This document shows positions 52,526 to 64,000 of a stretch of DNA of 64,000 nt, piece by piece; position 1 is the first letter of the stretch, and the number at the start of each line of letters is the position of its first letter. The translations under genes were made by a program, and so were the position numbers. Source of the stretch: Acidovorax sp. Leaf191 (GTDB taxonomy: Bacteria > Pseudomonadota > Gammaproteobacteria > Burkholderiales > Burkholderiaceae_C); contig NZ_LMPT01000019.1 in NCBI RefSeq assembly GCF_001424425.1, forward strand, positions 946,583-1,010,582, given 5' to 3'. The notes below the pieces were generated by a model. It was not told the DNA's origin. It saw only the letters and a program-made list of their open reading frames with translations, and did not search any database.

Positions 52526-52558
52526 CCCCCTTCCCGCGCAAAGCGCGAGAGAAGGGGG
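52526..52558. repeat. Palindromic repeat CCCCCTTC...GAAGGGGG
   Basis: CCCCCTTC and GAAGGGGG pair around CGCGC-AAA-GCGCG. Typical dispersed palindrome of this bacterial group, in the gap between the protease and yajQ genes. Confidence 0.6.
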
Positions 52559-52594
52559 AAGGCGCGCAGCGCCTCAGGGAGTTGCCACACAGGC

Positions 52595-53080
52595 CTAGTC
52601 CCTGAAGTTGTCGAACGACAGCGGCACGTCCGTCACATCCTTGCGGATCAGAGCCATGGCGGCCTGCAGGTCGTCGCGCTTGGCGCCGGTCACGCGCACC
52701 TTGTCTTCCTGGATGGCGCCCTGGACCTTGAGCTTGCTCTCCTTGAGCAGCTTCTGGATCTTCTTGGCCAACTCGCTCTCGATGCCGTTCTTCACCTTGA
52801 TGACCTGCTTGACCTTGTCGCCGCCGATCTTCTGCACGTCGCCCATGTCCAGAAAGCGCACATCCACATTGCGCTTGGTGAGCTTGTTGCGCAGCACGTC
52901 TTCGATCTGGGTGAGCTGGAAGTCGGCATCGCCGATCAGGGTGATGTCCTTGTCCTTGATTTCAATGCTGGCCGATGTGCCCTTGAAGTCGAAACGGGTG
53001 GCGATTTCCTTGGCGGTGTTCTCGACCGCGTTCTTCACTTCGACCAGGTTGGCTTCGCAGACGGTGTCAAAAGATGGCAT
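52595..53080 (-). CDS. yajQ: YajQ-family nucleotide-binding protein
   Basis: A 161-aa protein ([60 protein letters not shown]; ending [10 protein letters not shown]), the strongly conserved YajQ form. Some members bind cyclic di-GMP and act with transcription factors. The start at 53,080 is the conserved MPSFD. Divergent from murB by 80 nt. Confidence 0.96.
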   Translation of the reverse strand: MPSFDTVCEANLVEVKNAVENTAKEIATRFDFKGTSASIEIKDKDITLIGDADFQLTQIEDVLRNKLTKRNVDVRFLDMGDVQKIGGDKVKQVIKVKNGIESELAKKIQKLLKESKLKVQGAIQEDKVRVTGAKRDDLQAAMALIRKDVTDVPLSFDNFRD

Positions 53081-53160
53081 GGTGACTACTCTCAATCAAT
53101 CTCGGGGAAACGGGGGGTGTGGGCAAGGGGCACGCAAGGCCCGATGCGACAATCGGGCCA

Positions 53161-54237
53161 ATGGTAGTCGAGAAAAACGCCCCTTTGCAGCCCTGCAACA
53201 CCTTTGGCATCGCTGCGCGCGCCCAGACGCTGGTGCGTGTGCACTCCGCGCAAGACGTGCTGGCCGTGCTGGCCGATCCTGCGCTCGCGCCAGCCCCCAA
53301 GTTCGTGCTGGGCGGCGGCAGCAACATCATCCTCACGGGCGACGTGAAGCCCGTGGTGCTCAAGATGGAGATCAAGGGCCTGCGCCTGGTGGAAGAAACG
53401 TCCAAGGCCTGGATCGTGGAGGCCGGCGCCGGCGAGGCCTGGCACGACTGCGTGGCTTGGACGCTGGCGAACGGCTTTCCGGGGCTGGAGAACCTGGCGC
53501 TCATCCCGGGCACGGTGGGGGCATCGCCTGTGCAGAACATCGGCGCCTACGGCGTGGAGCTGCAGGACCGCTTCGAGTCGCTGGACGCCATCGACCTGGC
53601 GACAGGCCGCACCTTCACGCTCGATGCGGCGCAGTGCGGCTTCGGCTACCGGGACTCGGTGTTCAAGCACGCCGCGCCCTCGGACGCCGTGGGCGCGGAC
53701 GGCCTGCCGCGCGGCATGGGCCTGGAAGGGCGGGCCGTCATCACCCATGTGCGGTTTCATCTGCCCAAGCCCTGGAAGCCGGTGCTGGGCTACGTGGACC
53801 TGGAGCGGCGCATGGCCGACGAGGGCGTGCAGCAGCCCACCGCCCAGCAGATCTTCGACTGGATCTGCGAGATCCGCCGCGCCAAGCTGCCCGACCCCGC
53901 GGTGGTGGGCAACGCCGGCAGCTTCTTCAAGAACCCCACCGTCTCGCCCGACCAGTGCGCCGACATCATCGCCCGCGAGCCGCGCATCGTGCACTACCCC
54001 ATGCCGGACGGCAGCATCAAGCTGGCCGCCGGCTGGCTCATCGACGCCTGCGGCTGGAAGGGCAAGTCCATCGGCAAGGCGGGCGTGTACGAAAAGCAGG
54101 CGCTGGTCCTGGTGAATCGGGGGCGGGGCGCCGACAGCGTGACCGGCGGCGAGGTGATGACCCTGGCCAAGGCGATCCAGACCAGCGTCTACGAGCGCTT
54201 CGGCATCCGGCTGGAGCCTGAGCCGGTGGTGGTGTAG
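53161..54237 (+). CDS. murB: UDP-N-acetylenolpyruvoylglucosamine reductase
   Basis: A 358-aa type I MurB (E. coli-like length) for peptidoglycan precursor synthesis. FAD-binding region FVLGGGSNIILTGDVKPVVL, GFPGLENLALIPGTVGASPV with IGAYGVEL, catalytic Ser in GNAGSFFKNP, and Glu near the C-terminus. The start MVVEKNAPLQPCNTFGI at 53,161 is the conserved one. Confidence 0.97.
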   Translation: MVVEKNAPLQPCNTFGIAARAQTLVRVHSAQDVLAVLADPALAPAPKFVLGGGSNIILTGDVKPVVLKMEIKGLRLVEETSKAWIVEAGAGEAWHDCVAWTLANGFPGLENLALIPGTVGASPVQNIGAYGVELQDRFESLDAIDLATGRTFTLDAAQCGFGYRDSVFKHAAPSDAVGADGLPRGMGLEGRAVITHVRFHLPKPWKPVLGYVDLERRMADEGVQQPTAQQIFDWICEIRRAKLPDPAVVGNAGSFFKNPTVSPDQCADIIAREPRIVHYPMPDGSIKLAAGWLIDACGWKGKSIGKAGVYEKQALVLVNRGRGADSVTGGEVMTLAKAIQTSVYERFGIRLEPEPVVV

Positions 54238-54297
54238 CGCGTTCGGCCTGGCGGTGCCCCAGCCGGGTGGGGGTGCACGGAGCCCCTCACCATGAAA

Positions 54298-54328
54298 AAA
54301 GCCACCGGATCTGTTGATCGGTGGCTTT
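54298..54328 (+). terminator. Terminator after murB
   Basis: AAAGCCACCGGATC-TGTT-GATCGGTGGCTTT, stem with one bulged G, preceded by an A run. Located 60 nt after the murB stop. Confidence 0.82.
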
Positions 54329-54339
54329 GCTACTTATTT

Positions 54340-54385
54340 GATAGCTGCTAGCGCTTGTCTATCAAGCGGTAGGGGCTATTTTTGT
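54340..54385 (+). repeat. Dispersed GATAGCTGCT repeat
   Basis: GATAGCTGCTAGCGCTTGTC then TATCAAGCGGTAGGGGC, in the gap between murB and argG. Best-preserved copy in the window; relatives at 43,231 and inside pepN. Confidence 0.8.
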
Positions 54386-54494
54386 GCCTAGGGAACACTG
54401 GTGCAGCCTGGGGAGCCGTGCTCCGTGGCACCATGGCAGGTGGGTGGGGCGGGGGCGGCCGGGATTGCTCTCCGGTGCCGCACCCACCTGGGCC

Positions 54495-55874
<1,380 letters not shown>

Positions 55875-56192
55875 TCAGCCGAAATGGCAGATGTAGTGGT
55901 ACGCCTCGGTCACGCGGATGTCGAACTTGGAGTTGCCCGGCACGCTGAACTTCTCGCCCGCCGCGGACTTCACCCAGCTGTCGGTGCCGTCGAGCTTGTA
56001 CTCGCACGAGCCCGCCACGCATTCCATGATTTCCGGCGCGCCGGTGTTGAACGTGAGCGTTGCGGGCAGCACCACGCCCACCGACTTCTTCGTGCCATCA
56101 GGGAAGGTGATGCCGTGGCTCACGCACTTGCCGTCAAAGTACACGTTGGCCTGGGTGGTGACGGACACGCCGTCGATTTTTTCGGTGGTCAT
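55875..56192 (-). CDS. ppnP: Pyrimidine/purine nucleoside phosphorylase (DUF1255)
   Basis: A 105-aa cupin-fold protein (ANVYFDGKCVSHGITFPDGT; KKSVGVVLPATLTFNTGAPE, then IMECVAGSCEYKLDG; FSVPGNSKFDIRVTEAYHYI), the conserved PpnP/YaiE family, which splits nucleosides with phosphate. It lies 42 nt upstream of argG on the same strand. Confidence 0.94.
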   Translation of the reverse strand: MTTEKIDGVSVTTQANVYFDGKCVSHGITFPDGTKKSVGVVLPATLTFNTGAPEIMECVAGSCEYKLDGTDSWVKSAAGEKFSVPGNSKFDIRVTEAYHYICHFG

Positions 56193-56311
56193 GGATGCGC
56201 TGGTTTGGGTTGGAGGAAACCGGCGATTTTAGGGCAGGGGGCGTGGCCTGCCCGACAGCGCGCTCGCAGTGTTTGTGCGGTGCGGCGCTGCGGGTTTGCA
56301 AAGGCCATGAA

Positions 56312-56336
56312 AAAAGAGCCCTCAAAGGGCTCTTTT
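56312..56336 (-). terminator. Terminator after glycine-zipper gene
   Basis: AAAAGAGCCC-TCAAA-GGGCTCTTTT, bidirectional in form, 28 nt beyond the end of the leftward glycine-zipper gene and upstream of ppnP. Confidence 0.88.
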
Positions 56337-56364
56337 GGGCTACGAAGCGGGCCCTGCGAGGGGC

Positions 56365-57006
56365 TTAGCGCCAGTAGGGATTGCGGTGGTGGTAGGGGCG
56401 GTCGTACCCGTACTCGATCACTGTCACGGGCGGCGTCACGTACGTGGGCTGCTGGTACACAGGCTGCACCGGGTAGGTCGACGTGACCACGCCAGGCTGG
56501 CTGTACACGCCCTGGGACGCATACGGGTCGGGCTGCGTGGAATAGGTCTGGCCGGGTTGCACGCTCACCGGAATCCAGCGGCCTGGGTCATGCTGGGTGC
56601 GGGTGGTGTACTGGCGGCCGGCATATTCATAGACCACGTCGTAGCCCACGGTGCGGTTTTGGTAGTACGTCTCGGTGGTGCAGCGCTGCACGTTCTGGTA
56701 CTGCGGCTGGCCGCCCTCGATCTGGTTGCCGATCACGGCGCCACCGATCAGGCCAATGGCTGTGGCGGCGGCCCGGCCGCTGCCCTTGCCGATGGCATTG
56801 CCGGCTGCGCCGCCGGCAATCGCGCCCACCACGGCGCCAGCGCCGGTCGTGCGGTTGCCGTTGTAGACGGTTTCATTGCCGCAGACCTGCTGGGGCGTGG
56901 CGATTTGCTGCACGACAGGCGTGGCCGACAGCACGCGGCCCTGTTCCTGAGCGCTGGCCACCGTGGCAACGGCTGCGATGGCGGAAAAAATGACGATCTT
57001 TTTCAT
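56365..57006 (-). CDS. Glycine-zipper 2TM-domain envelope protein
   Basis: A 213-aa exported protein. Signal peptide MKKIVIFSAIAAVATVASAQ. The central glycine zipper GAGAVVGAIAGGAAGNAIGK, then AATAIGLIGGAVIGNQIEG, is of the Rickettsia 17-kDa/SlyB-like type. A Tyr/Pro/Gln-rich tail follows. Probably an envelope-associated structural or stress protein. The start is at 57,006. Confidence 0.88.
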   Translation of the reverse strand: MKKIVIFSAIAAVATVASAQEQGRVLSATPVVQQIATPQQVCGNETVYNGNRTTGAGAVVGAIAGGAAGNAIGKGSGRAAATAIGLIGGAVIGNQIEGGQPQYQNVQRCTTETYYQNRTVGYDVVYEYAGRQYTTRTQHDPGRWIPVSVQPGQTYSTQPDPYASQGVYSQPGVVTSTYPVQPVYQQPTYVTPPVTVIEYGYDRPYHHRNPYWR

Positions 57007-57141
57007 GGAGAAACTCCTTTCGGGTCGGTACATAACGCACCAGACTGTGGAAAAGTTTAGGCCTGCGAGGTCAATTCCGGTCCGTGAAGCCGTAAATCTG
57101 CGTAAAGATTTGTGCGATATCTCCGGTCTTCACGCATTGAT

Positions 57142-57528
57142 TCAGGCTTTTTCGTCCTCTCCGCGCCAAGCCAGCCATTGATTAGGCACAAAACCCACTG
57201 AAACATGGGTCTTGCCGCCTTGGCGCCACTCCACCACCGGGCGCTTTATGACACTGGGCTGGGCCTGGAGGAGGGTGCTGGCACTGCTTTCGTCCTTCAC
57301 GGCCGACTGGGTGTCAGAGTCGAGCTTGCGCCAGGTGGTTCCCTGGCGGTTGACGAGCTTTTCCCAGCCTACGGCGTTCATCCAGCCGGGCAACCGGTCG
57401 GCGGGCACGCCCTGTTTCTTGAAGTCGTGGAACACGTGCTCCAGCCCCTGTTCCGTGAACCAGGCGCGGGATTTCTTGACCGTGTCGCAGTTGGGAATGC
57501 CGTAGAGAGTGATGTGTGAGGTTGTCAT
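57142..57528 (-). CDS. ArsC/Spx-family (YffB-like) protein
   Basis: A 128-aa thioredoxin-fold protein. ITLYGIPNCDTVKKSRAWFT holds one active-site Cys, FHDFKKQGVPADRLPGWM follows, and PSVIKRPVVEW is the conserved Arg-Pro region. It resembles YffB, whose substrate is uncertain, more than true arsenate reductases. Divergent from folC by 48 nt. Confidence 0.92.
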   Translation of the reverse strand: MTTSHITLYGIPNCDTVKKSRAWFTEQGLEHVFHDFKKQGVPADRLPGWMNAVGWEKLVNRQGTTWRKLDSDTQSAVKDESSASTLLQAQPSVIKRPVVEWRQGGKTHVSVGFVPNQWLAWRGEDEKA

Positions 57529-57576
57529 GGCGCACATCATCCGGCAATTGCGCGGTGGGCGACAATCCCGCCCTGT

Positions 57577-58902
57577 ATGCACACCACCCATCACACCCTG
57601 GAAGACTGGCTGCGCCACTGCGAGCAGCTGCACCCCCGCAACATCGACATGGGCCTCGACCGTGTGCGCGAGGTGGCCCAGCGCATGGCGCTGCGCTTCG
57701 ACTGCCCCGTGATCACCGTGGCAGGCACCAACGGCAAAGGCTCCACCTGCGCCATGCTGGAGGCCGTGGCCCTGCAGTCGGGCTACCGCACGGGGGTGTA
57801 CACCTCGCCCCACCTGGTGCACTTTGAAGAACGCTGCCGCATCCATGGCGAGATCGTGGGTGCTTCTGATTTGATAGCGCACTTCGCTGCCGTGGAAAGC
57901 GCCAGGGTGCAAAACGGCGATGAAATTTCGCTCACGTATTTTGAATTCACCACGTTGGCCATCCTGCGCCTGATGAGCCAGTCGCGCCTGGACCTGGCCA
58001 TCCTGGAGGTGGGCCTGGGCGGGCGGCTCGACGCCACCAACGTGATCGATGCCGACTGCGCCATCATCACCAGCATCGACATCGACCACACCGAGTTCCT
58101 GGGCCCTGACCGGGAGAGCATCGGCCGCGAAAAGGCCGGCATCATGCGCACCGGCCGACCCGTGGTGGTCAGCGACCCGATGGCTCCGCAGAGCGTGGTC
58201 GACCACGCCCTGGAGATCGGGGCGGACCTGTGGCGCTTTGGCAAGGACTTCAACTTTTCGGGCGACAAGCAGCAGTGGAGCTGGGCCGGGCGGGGCCGCC
58301 GCTACGCTGGCATGGCCTACCCGTCGCTGCGCGGCGCCAACCAGCTGATCAACGCGTCGGGCGTGCTGGCGGCGTTCGAAGCTCTGCGCGAACGCATTCC
58401 CGTCACCGCCCAGGCGGTGCGCAACGGCCTGGCCATGGTCGAGCTGCCCGGCCGCTTCCAGATCGTGCCGGGCCAGCCGACGCTGGTGCTGGACGTGGCG
58501 CACAACCCGCATTCGGTGGCGGCGCTCACGGCCAATCTGGATGCGATGGGGTTCTTTCCGACCACCCACGCCGTCTTTGGCGCCATGGCCGACAAGGACC
58601 TCGCGCCCATGCTGGCCAAGGTGGGGCCGCTGATCGACCGCTGGTACTTCACCAACCTGCCCACGCCCCGGGCCGAGACGGCAGCCGTGCTGCAGCAGAA
58701 ATGGAACGCCGTGCACATGGTGGCGGGCGGGCGCCGCGATGTGGAGTCGAGCTTGCACCCGGACCCCGTGGCAGCCCTGCAGGCGGCGGTCGAGGCGGCA
58801 GACCCCGCTGATAGAATCGTGGTCTTTGGCTCGTTTTTCACGGTGGGCGGTGTGTTGGTCAACGGCACACCCCGCCTGCACGCCAAACATCTGGGCCAAT
58901 AG
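57577..58902 (+). CDS. folC: Folylpolyglutamate/dihydrofolate synthase
   Basis: A 441-aa ligase. P-loop VITVAGTNGKGSTCAMLEAV, YTSPHLVHFEERCRI, LEVGLGGRLDATNVID, and a C-terminal Mur-ligase-like domain (VLDVAHNPHSVAALTANLDA). It makes dihydrofolate and adds glutamates. It heads the order folC-SPOR-cvpA-purF, conserved in beta- and gammaproteobacteria. accD, often upstream, is absent here. Confidence 0.97.
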   Translation: MHTTHHTLEDWLRHCEQLHPRNIDMGLDRVREVAQRMALRFDCPVITVAGTNGKGSTCAMLEAVALQSGYRTGVYTSPHLVHFEERCRIHGEIVGASDLIAHFAAVESARVQNGDEISLTYFEFTTLAILRLMSQSRLDLAILEVGLGGRLDATNVIDADCAIITSIDIDHTEFLGPDRESIGREKAGIMRTGRPVVVSDPMAPQSVVDHALEIGADLWRFGKDFNFSGDKQQWSWAGRGRRYAGMAYPSLRGANQLINASGVLAAFEALRERIPVTAQAVRNGLAMVELPGRFQIVPGQPTLVLDVAHNPHSVAALTANLDAMGFFPTTHAVFGAMADKDLAPMLAKVGPLIDRWYFTNLPTPRAETAAVLQQKWNAVHMVAGGRRDVESSLHPDPVAALQAAVEAADPADRIVVFGSFFTVGGVLVNGTPRLHAKHLGQ

Positions 58903-58936
58903 GGACGCATCCGAGGTCTGAACGAGTCGTTACTCC

Positions 58937-59827
58937 ATGGCATTTTTCAAGTTTCGCTGGCCCGGTCAGAGTGAGCAGGCGCCGGCCGAAAAGCCCGCCA
59001 AGCGTCCGCGTGCCCCGCAGGCGGACAGCATCGAAGTGATGCGGCGGCGTGCCCGCCACCGGCTCATCGGTGCGGCTGTGCTGGTGCTGGTGGGCGTCAT
59101 CGGCTTTCCCATGCTGTTCGACACGCAGCCCCGGCCGATCCCGGTCGACATTCCCATCGAGATCCCCGACCGCAACAAGGTCGCACCGCTGGTGGTGCCT
59201 GGCCCGGTGGCGCAGGCGCCCGCAGCTGCCGCGCCCCGGCCCGCAACGCCTCCGGCTGCAGAGACTGCCGCGCCTGCCCAGCGCCCGGCACCCGCGCCGG
59301 CACCGGCACCGGCACCGGCACCGGCACCGACGCCTTCCCGCAGCGCCTCGCCCGGCAATGGACTGACGGATGGCGAAGAACTGGTGCAAGGCTCGTCGCG
59401 CCCCGCAGCATCCAGGCCTGCAGTGGCTGCAGCCACGCCCGCCAAGCCTGAAGCGAAGCCGGAGCCCAAGCCCGAACCCAAACCTGCGCCAGAGCACAAG
59501 CCGGTCACCCGGCCCGACGATGCGGCGCGCGCGCGTGCACTGCTCGAAGGCCGCCAGGCCGAGCCCGCAGCGCCAGCCACTGCGGCCAAGACCGACGAAA
59601 GCCGGTTCATCGTGCAGGTGGGTGCCTTCGCCGACGCCGAAAAGGCCCGCGAGGCACGCACCAAGGTCGAGCGATCCGGCATGAAAACCTATACCCAGGT
59701 AGTGGACACCAAGGATGGCAAGCGCACGCGGGTTCGCGTCGGGCCCTTCGCCGACCGTGCCGAGGCCGACAAGGCCGCCGCCCGCATCAAGGCGCTGGAC
59801 CTGTCGGCTTCCGTGCTGACGCTCTAG
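58937..59827 (+). CDS. SPOR-domain (DedD-like) cell-division protein
   Basis: A 296-aa protein. One membrane helix (RLIGAAVLVLVGVIGFPMLF, residues about 37-56), a long Pro/Ala/Lys-rich linker including an Ala-Pro run coded by CACCGG repeats, and a C-terminal SPOR domain (FIVQVGAFADAEKAREARTK; RTRVRVGPFADRAEADKAA). It binds denuded septal peptidoglycan. The position between folC and cvpA fits DedD. Confidence 0.93.
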   Translation: MAFFKFRWPGQSEQAPAEKPAKRPRAPQADSIEVMRRRARHRLIGAAVLVLVGVIGFPMLFDTQPRPIPVDIPIEIPDRNKVAPLVVPGPVAQAPAAAAPRPATPPAAETAAPAQRPAPAPAPAPAPAPAPTPSRSASPGNGLTDGEELVQGSSRPAASRPAVAAATPAKPEAKPEPKPEPKPAPEHKPVTRPDDAARARALLEGRQAEPAAPATAAKTDESRFIVQVGAFADAEKAREARTKVERSGMKTYTQVVDTKDGKRTRVRVGPFADRAEADKAAARIKALDLSASVLTL

Positions 59828-59849
59828 GCCCCGCAGCAGCTGACCGAAC

Positions 59850-60344
59850 GTGTCCGTGGCGGCCCTGGACTGGATTTTTGTGGCGGTGCTGCTGGCGTCG
59901 ATGCTGATCGGCGCGTGGCGCGGCCTGGTGTTCGAGGTGCTGTCGCTGCTCGGGTGGGTGGTGTCATTTTTTGTGGCGCAATGGTTCGCCGAAGACATGG
60001 CGGCCCTGCTGCCGATGGGCGAGTCGGCCGGGTCGCTGCGCTACGCCGCCGGATTTGCAGTGGTGTTTGTGGCGTCGGTGTTTGCGTGTGGCCTTCTGAC
60101 CTGGCTGGCCAAGAAACTGGTCGAGGCCATCGGGCTGCGCCCTGCAGACCGCACGCTGGGTGCGGTGTTCGGGGTGCTCCGGGGCCTGGTGCTGCTGCTG
60201 GCCGTGGCCGTGGTGGCGGGCCTCACGCCCTTGCATGAGGCGCCCTGGTGGCAGGAGTCGTGGGGTGCGCCGGTATTGGCCGAGTTGCTCAAGGGGTTGA
60301 AACCGGCGTTACCGGAAGAATTTGGAAGGCATCTGCCTTCCTGA
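59850..60344 (+). CDS. cvpA: CvpA-family membrane protein
   Basis: A 164-aa protein from a GTG start with four hydrophobic segments (LDWIFVAVLLASMLIGAWRG; VLSLLGWVVSFFVAQWFAED; YAAGFAVVFVASVFACGLLT; LRGLVLLLAVAVVAGLTPLH). CvpA is linked to colicin V production and envelope function. Its place directly before purF is conserved. Confidence 0.95.
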   Translation: MSVAALDWIFVAVLLASMLIGAWRGLVFEVLSLLGWVVSFFVAQWFAEDMAALLPMGESAGSLRYAAGFAVVFVASVFACGLLTWLAKKLVEAIGLRPADRTLGAVFGVLRGLVLLLAVAVVAGLTPLHEAPWWQESWGAPVLAELLKGLKPALPEEFGRHLPS

Positions 60345-60428
60345 GATGGATATCGACGTGGCGGCGGCCAGAAGCTGCCGTTGTGTCATTACCGCGGGGC
60401 TGTTCCCGCAAACGGATGGAAAAAACTT

Positions 60429-61934
<1,506 letters not shown>

Positions 61935-61966
61935 CGCGGCTTTACCTTCAACCGGCTAACGTCGTT

Positions 61967-62006
61967 GGGGAGCCTTGCCGTGCTACAGCACTGTCTGCGG
62001 CTCCCC
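61967..62006 (+). terminator. Nested hairpin after purF
   Basis: GGGGAGCC (61,967-61,974) pairs with GGCTCCCC (61,999-62,006); inside, GTGC-TACA-GCAC forms a second stem. It lies 32 nt after the purF stop. Poor T tract (CGCCTAGTT), so a Rho-assisted or structured 3' end is possible. Confidence 0.55.
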
Positions 62007-62240
62007 GCCTAGTTATCCGGCTGAATCCAAATCCGCAGGATAGTTTTTGGTGCGGCGCTTTGTGCACCGCGCGCTTTGCTCACTGAATATCCGCCCATGG
62101 GCGCGCCGACCAGTCGGGGCGCCCGTGCCGTTTCAGGCCTGCGGACATCCGCCCGCGGCACGGCATTTATCATTTGGCATTGACCGCCGCCTGTGCACCC
62201 CCGGCATTGGCCAGGGCAGGGCGGCCCATTCAGCAAGACT
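62007..62240. other. Gap between purF hairpin and gltX
   Basis: No gene supported. A stem GGGCGC...GCGCCC near 62,099-62,124 precedes gltX. The promoter is not resolved. Confidence 0.4.
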
Positions 62241-63671
62241 ATGACCGACCAGAACAACACCTCCACCCCCGCCACCGGCCGCGTGCGCACCCGGTTCGCA
62301 CCGTCGCCCACCGGCTTCATCCACCTGGGCAACATCCGCTCGGCGCTGTACCCCTGGGCCTTTGCGCGCGCCATGGGCGGCGACTTCATCCTGCGCATCG
62401 AAGACACCGATGTCGAGCGCTCGAGCCAGGTGGCGGTGGACGTAATCCTGGAGAGCATGGAGTGGCTGAACATGCAGCCCGACGAGGGCCCGTTCTACCA
62501 GATGCAGCGCATGGACCGCTACCGCGCCGTGCTCGAAGACCTCAAGGCCACGGGCCTGGTGTACCCCTGCTACATGAGCATTGCCGAGCTCGATGCCCTG
62601 CGCGAGAAGCAGATGGCCGCCAAGGAAAAGCCGCGCTACGACGGCACCTGGCGCCCCGAGCCCGGCAAGACCCTGCCCGCCATCCCCGAAGGCGTGCTGC
62701 CCGTGCTGCGCTTCAAGAACCCGCAGGGCGGCGTGGTCGCCTGGGACGACAAGGTCAAGGGCCGCATCGAGATCAGCAACGACGAACTCGATGACCTGGT
62801 GATCGCGCGCCCCGATGGCACGCCCACCTATAACTTCTGCGTGGTGGTGGACGACATCGACATGGACATCACCCACGTGATCCGCGGCGACGACCATGTG
62901 AACAACACGCCGCGCCAGATCAACATCTTCCGTGCGCTGGGCAAGGAACCACCGGTGTACGCCCACCTGCCCACCGTGCTCAATGAGCAGGGCGAGAAGA
63001 TGAGCAAGCGCAACGGCGCCAAACCCGTCACGCAGTACCGTGACGAAGGCTATCTGCCCGATGCCATGGTCAACTATCTGGCGCGCCTGGGCTGGAGCCA
63101 CGGTGACGACGAGATTTTCAGCCGCGAGCAGTTTCTGGCCTGGTTCAACCTGGACCACCTGGGCCGCAGCGCCGCGCAGTTCGACGAAGCCAAGCTGCGC
63201 TGGGTGAATGCGCAGCACATCAAGGCCCTGGCCGACGATGCACTGGCCGCCCTGGTGGCGCCGCAGCTGCAGCAGCGGGGCATCTCTGCGCAGGCGCTGG
63301 CCGACGGCCGGCTGGTGCGCATCTGCGCACTGTTCAAGGACCGCTGCGACACCACCGTGGCCCTCGCCAACTGGGCGCAGGTGTTCTACGGCGACGTGAC
63401 CCCGGTGGACGCCGAGCGCGCCCAGCATGTCACCGAAGCTATCGCCCCCGCACTGGATGCACTGGCAGATGCCCTGTCTGCCTGCGAATGGGACAAGGCC
63501 TCCATCAGCGCTGCGTTCAAGCAGGTGCTGGCGAGCCAGGGCCTGAAGATGCCGCAACTGGCCATGCCCGCGCGCGTGCTGACGGTAGGGACGGCCCACA
63601 CGCCATCGGTCGATGCGGTGCTGGAATTGGTCGGACGTGAAAAAGTTGTAGCGCGTTTGCGAAACCGCTAA
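62241..63671 (+). CDS. gltX: Glutamyl-tRNA synthetase
   Basis: A 476-aa class I synthetase. HIGH-like signature [19 protein letters not shown] (HLGN), [32 protein letters not shown], and KMSKR ([13 protein letters not shown]). The C-terminal anticodon-binding domain is complete. A tRNA operon including tRNA-Glu, its substrate, follows directly, and its promoter overlaps the end of this gene. Confidence 0.97.
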   Translation: MTDQNNTSTPATGRVRTRFAPSPTGFIHLGNIRSALYPWAFARAMGGDFILRIEDTDVERSSQVAVDVILESMEWLNMQPDEGPFYQMQRMDRYRAVLEDLKATGLVYPCYMSIAELDALREKQMAAKEKPRYDGTWRPEPGKTLPAIPEGVLPVLRFKNPQGGVVAWDDKVKGRIEISNDELDDLVIARPDGTPTYNFCVVVDDIDMDITHVIRGDDHVNNTPRQINIFRALGKEPPVYAHLPTVLNEQGEKMSKRNGAKPVTQYRDEGYLPDAMVNYLARLGWSHGDDEIFSREQFLAWFNLDHLGRSAAQFDEAKLRWVNAQHIKALADDALAALVAPQLQQRGISAQALADGRLVRICALFKDRCDTTVALANWAQVFYGDVTPVDAERAQHVTEAIAPALDALADALSACEWDKASISAAFKQVLASQGLKMPQLAMPARVLTVGTAHTPSVDAVLELVGREKVVARLRNR

Positions 63672-63686
63672 AAATCTGTCTATAAT
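63657..63686 (+). promoter_or_regulatory. Sigma-70 promoter of the tRNA operon
   Basis: TTGCGA and TATAAT separated by 18 nt. The -35 hexamer lies in the last codons of gltX, and the first tRNA begins 51 nt after the -10. Confidence 0.8.
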
Positions 63687-63736
63687 TCAAGGCTCAGATG
63701 ATGACAACAAACACAGTGTGTTGAGAGTCATTCAGT

Positions 63737-63812
<76 letters not shown>

Positions 63813-63842
63813 CAATTTGAGTTCGGTTAGTTCCAAGGTTTT

Positions 63843-63918
63843 GACCCTATCGTCTAGAGGCCTAGGACATCACCCTTTCACGGTGAGTACCGGGGTTCGA
63901 ATCCCCGTAGGGTCGCCA
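63843..63918 (+). tRNA. tRNA-Glu (anticodon TTC)
   Basis: A 76-nt cloverleaf with encoded CCA: acceptor GACCCTA/TAGGGTC, anticodon stem-loop TCACCCTTTCACGGTGA (anticodon TTC), and T-arm CGGGGTTCGAATCCCCG. 30 nt after tRNA-Ala. Confidence 0.96.
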
Positions 63919-63970
63919 AGTTGTAGCGCTTGGCTTGTGTTGATGAAATGCAAGCGAAATCTGCCTGCCA

Positions 63971-64000
63971 GGAGTGGTAGTTCAGTTGGTTAGAATACCG
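63971..64000 (+). tRNA. tRNA-Asp, 5' part, cut by window end
   Basis: GGAGTGGTAGTTCAGTTGGT then TAGAATACCG is the typical acceptor and D-arm of bacterial tRNA-Asp. The anticodon lies beyond the window, so the identity rests on similarity. Confidence 0.8.

Noticed and set aside
57864..57900. Dispersed repeat copy in folC
   Set aside because: Only TTGATAGCGC resembles the family. The rest fits ordinary FolC coding sequence.

Overview
The window reads as a chromosome segment of a high-GC betaproteobacterium, most likely a member of the Comamonadaceae (Acidovorax-like). The grounds are base composition, gene families and order (folC, SPOR protein, cvpA, purF; a Bug-family solute receptor next to a LysR gene), and short dispersed GATAGCTGCT...CAAGCGGTAG repeats. 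This is inference from sequence reading only; no search was run.

Region 1 (1 to about 20,611) is the right part of a P2-like prophage. Portal (Q) and terminase (P) run rightward. Scaffold (O), capsid (N), small terminase (M), L, X, a lysis cassette, R, S, V, W, J and I run leftward, as in P2. They are followed by a 161-aa protein and a very large DUF4815-type tail protein cut by the window edge. Dyad elements of the form TGT-N13-ACA lie in the P/O divergent region and upstream of V, where P2 has Ogr-activated late promoters. Right of the portal are a Com-like zinc-finger gene overlapping a DNA methyltransferase (a Mu com-mom-like arrangement), a gene-free stretch that may hold cos, three AT-richer cargo genes, and a DNA-damage module: umuD and umuC divergent from an SRAP-domain gene, with a perfect LexA box between them. 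The prophage appears to end at 20,592-20,611, a copy of the 3' end of a tRNA-Pro gene. If so, the complete tRNA, the integrase and the replication genes lie left of this window.

Region 2 (20,612 to about 29,800) holds an OB-fold protein, a small Arg-rich protein, and a nitrite assimilation cluster: nirB, nirD, a NasR-like NIT-ANTAR antiterminator, a formate/nitrite-family channel and a PP2C-kinase fusion. The nirB leader holds a hairpin with an ANTAR-type hexaloop followed by a terminator-like stem.

Region 3 (29,800 to 36,300) holds a LysR regulator, a LysE-family exporter and a FecI/FecR/TonB-receptor iron-uptake set. Almost identical 32-nt elements precede the receptor gene and lie upstream of the LysR gene, which suggests a shared ECF-sigma promoter.

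Region 4 (36,300 to 64,000) is core chromosome: tRNA-Thr, fbp, a TPR protein, pepN, a HAD hydrolase, prfB (with its programmed frameshift), an alpha/beta hydrolase, an aldo-keto reductase, an M20 peptidase with a Bug receptor and divergent LysR, ybaK, plsY, a degenerate HD-domain protein, a periplasmic retropepsin-like protein, yajQ, murB, argG, ppnP, a glycine-zipper protein, an ArsC-family protein, folC, a SPOR protein, cvpA, purF, gltX, and a tRNA Ala-Glu-Asp operon cut by the window end.
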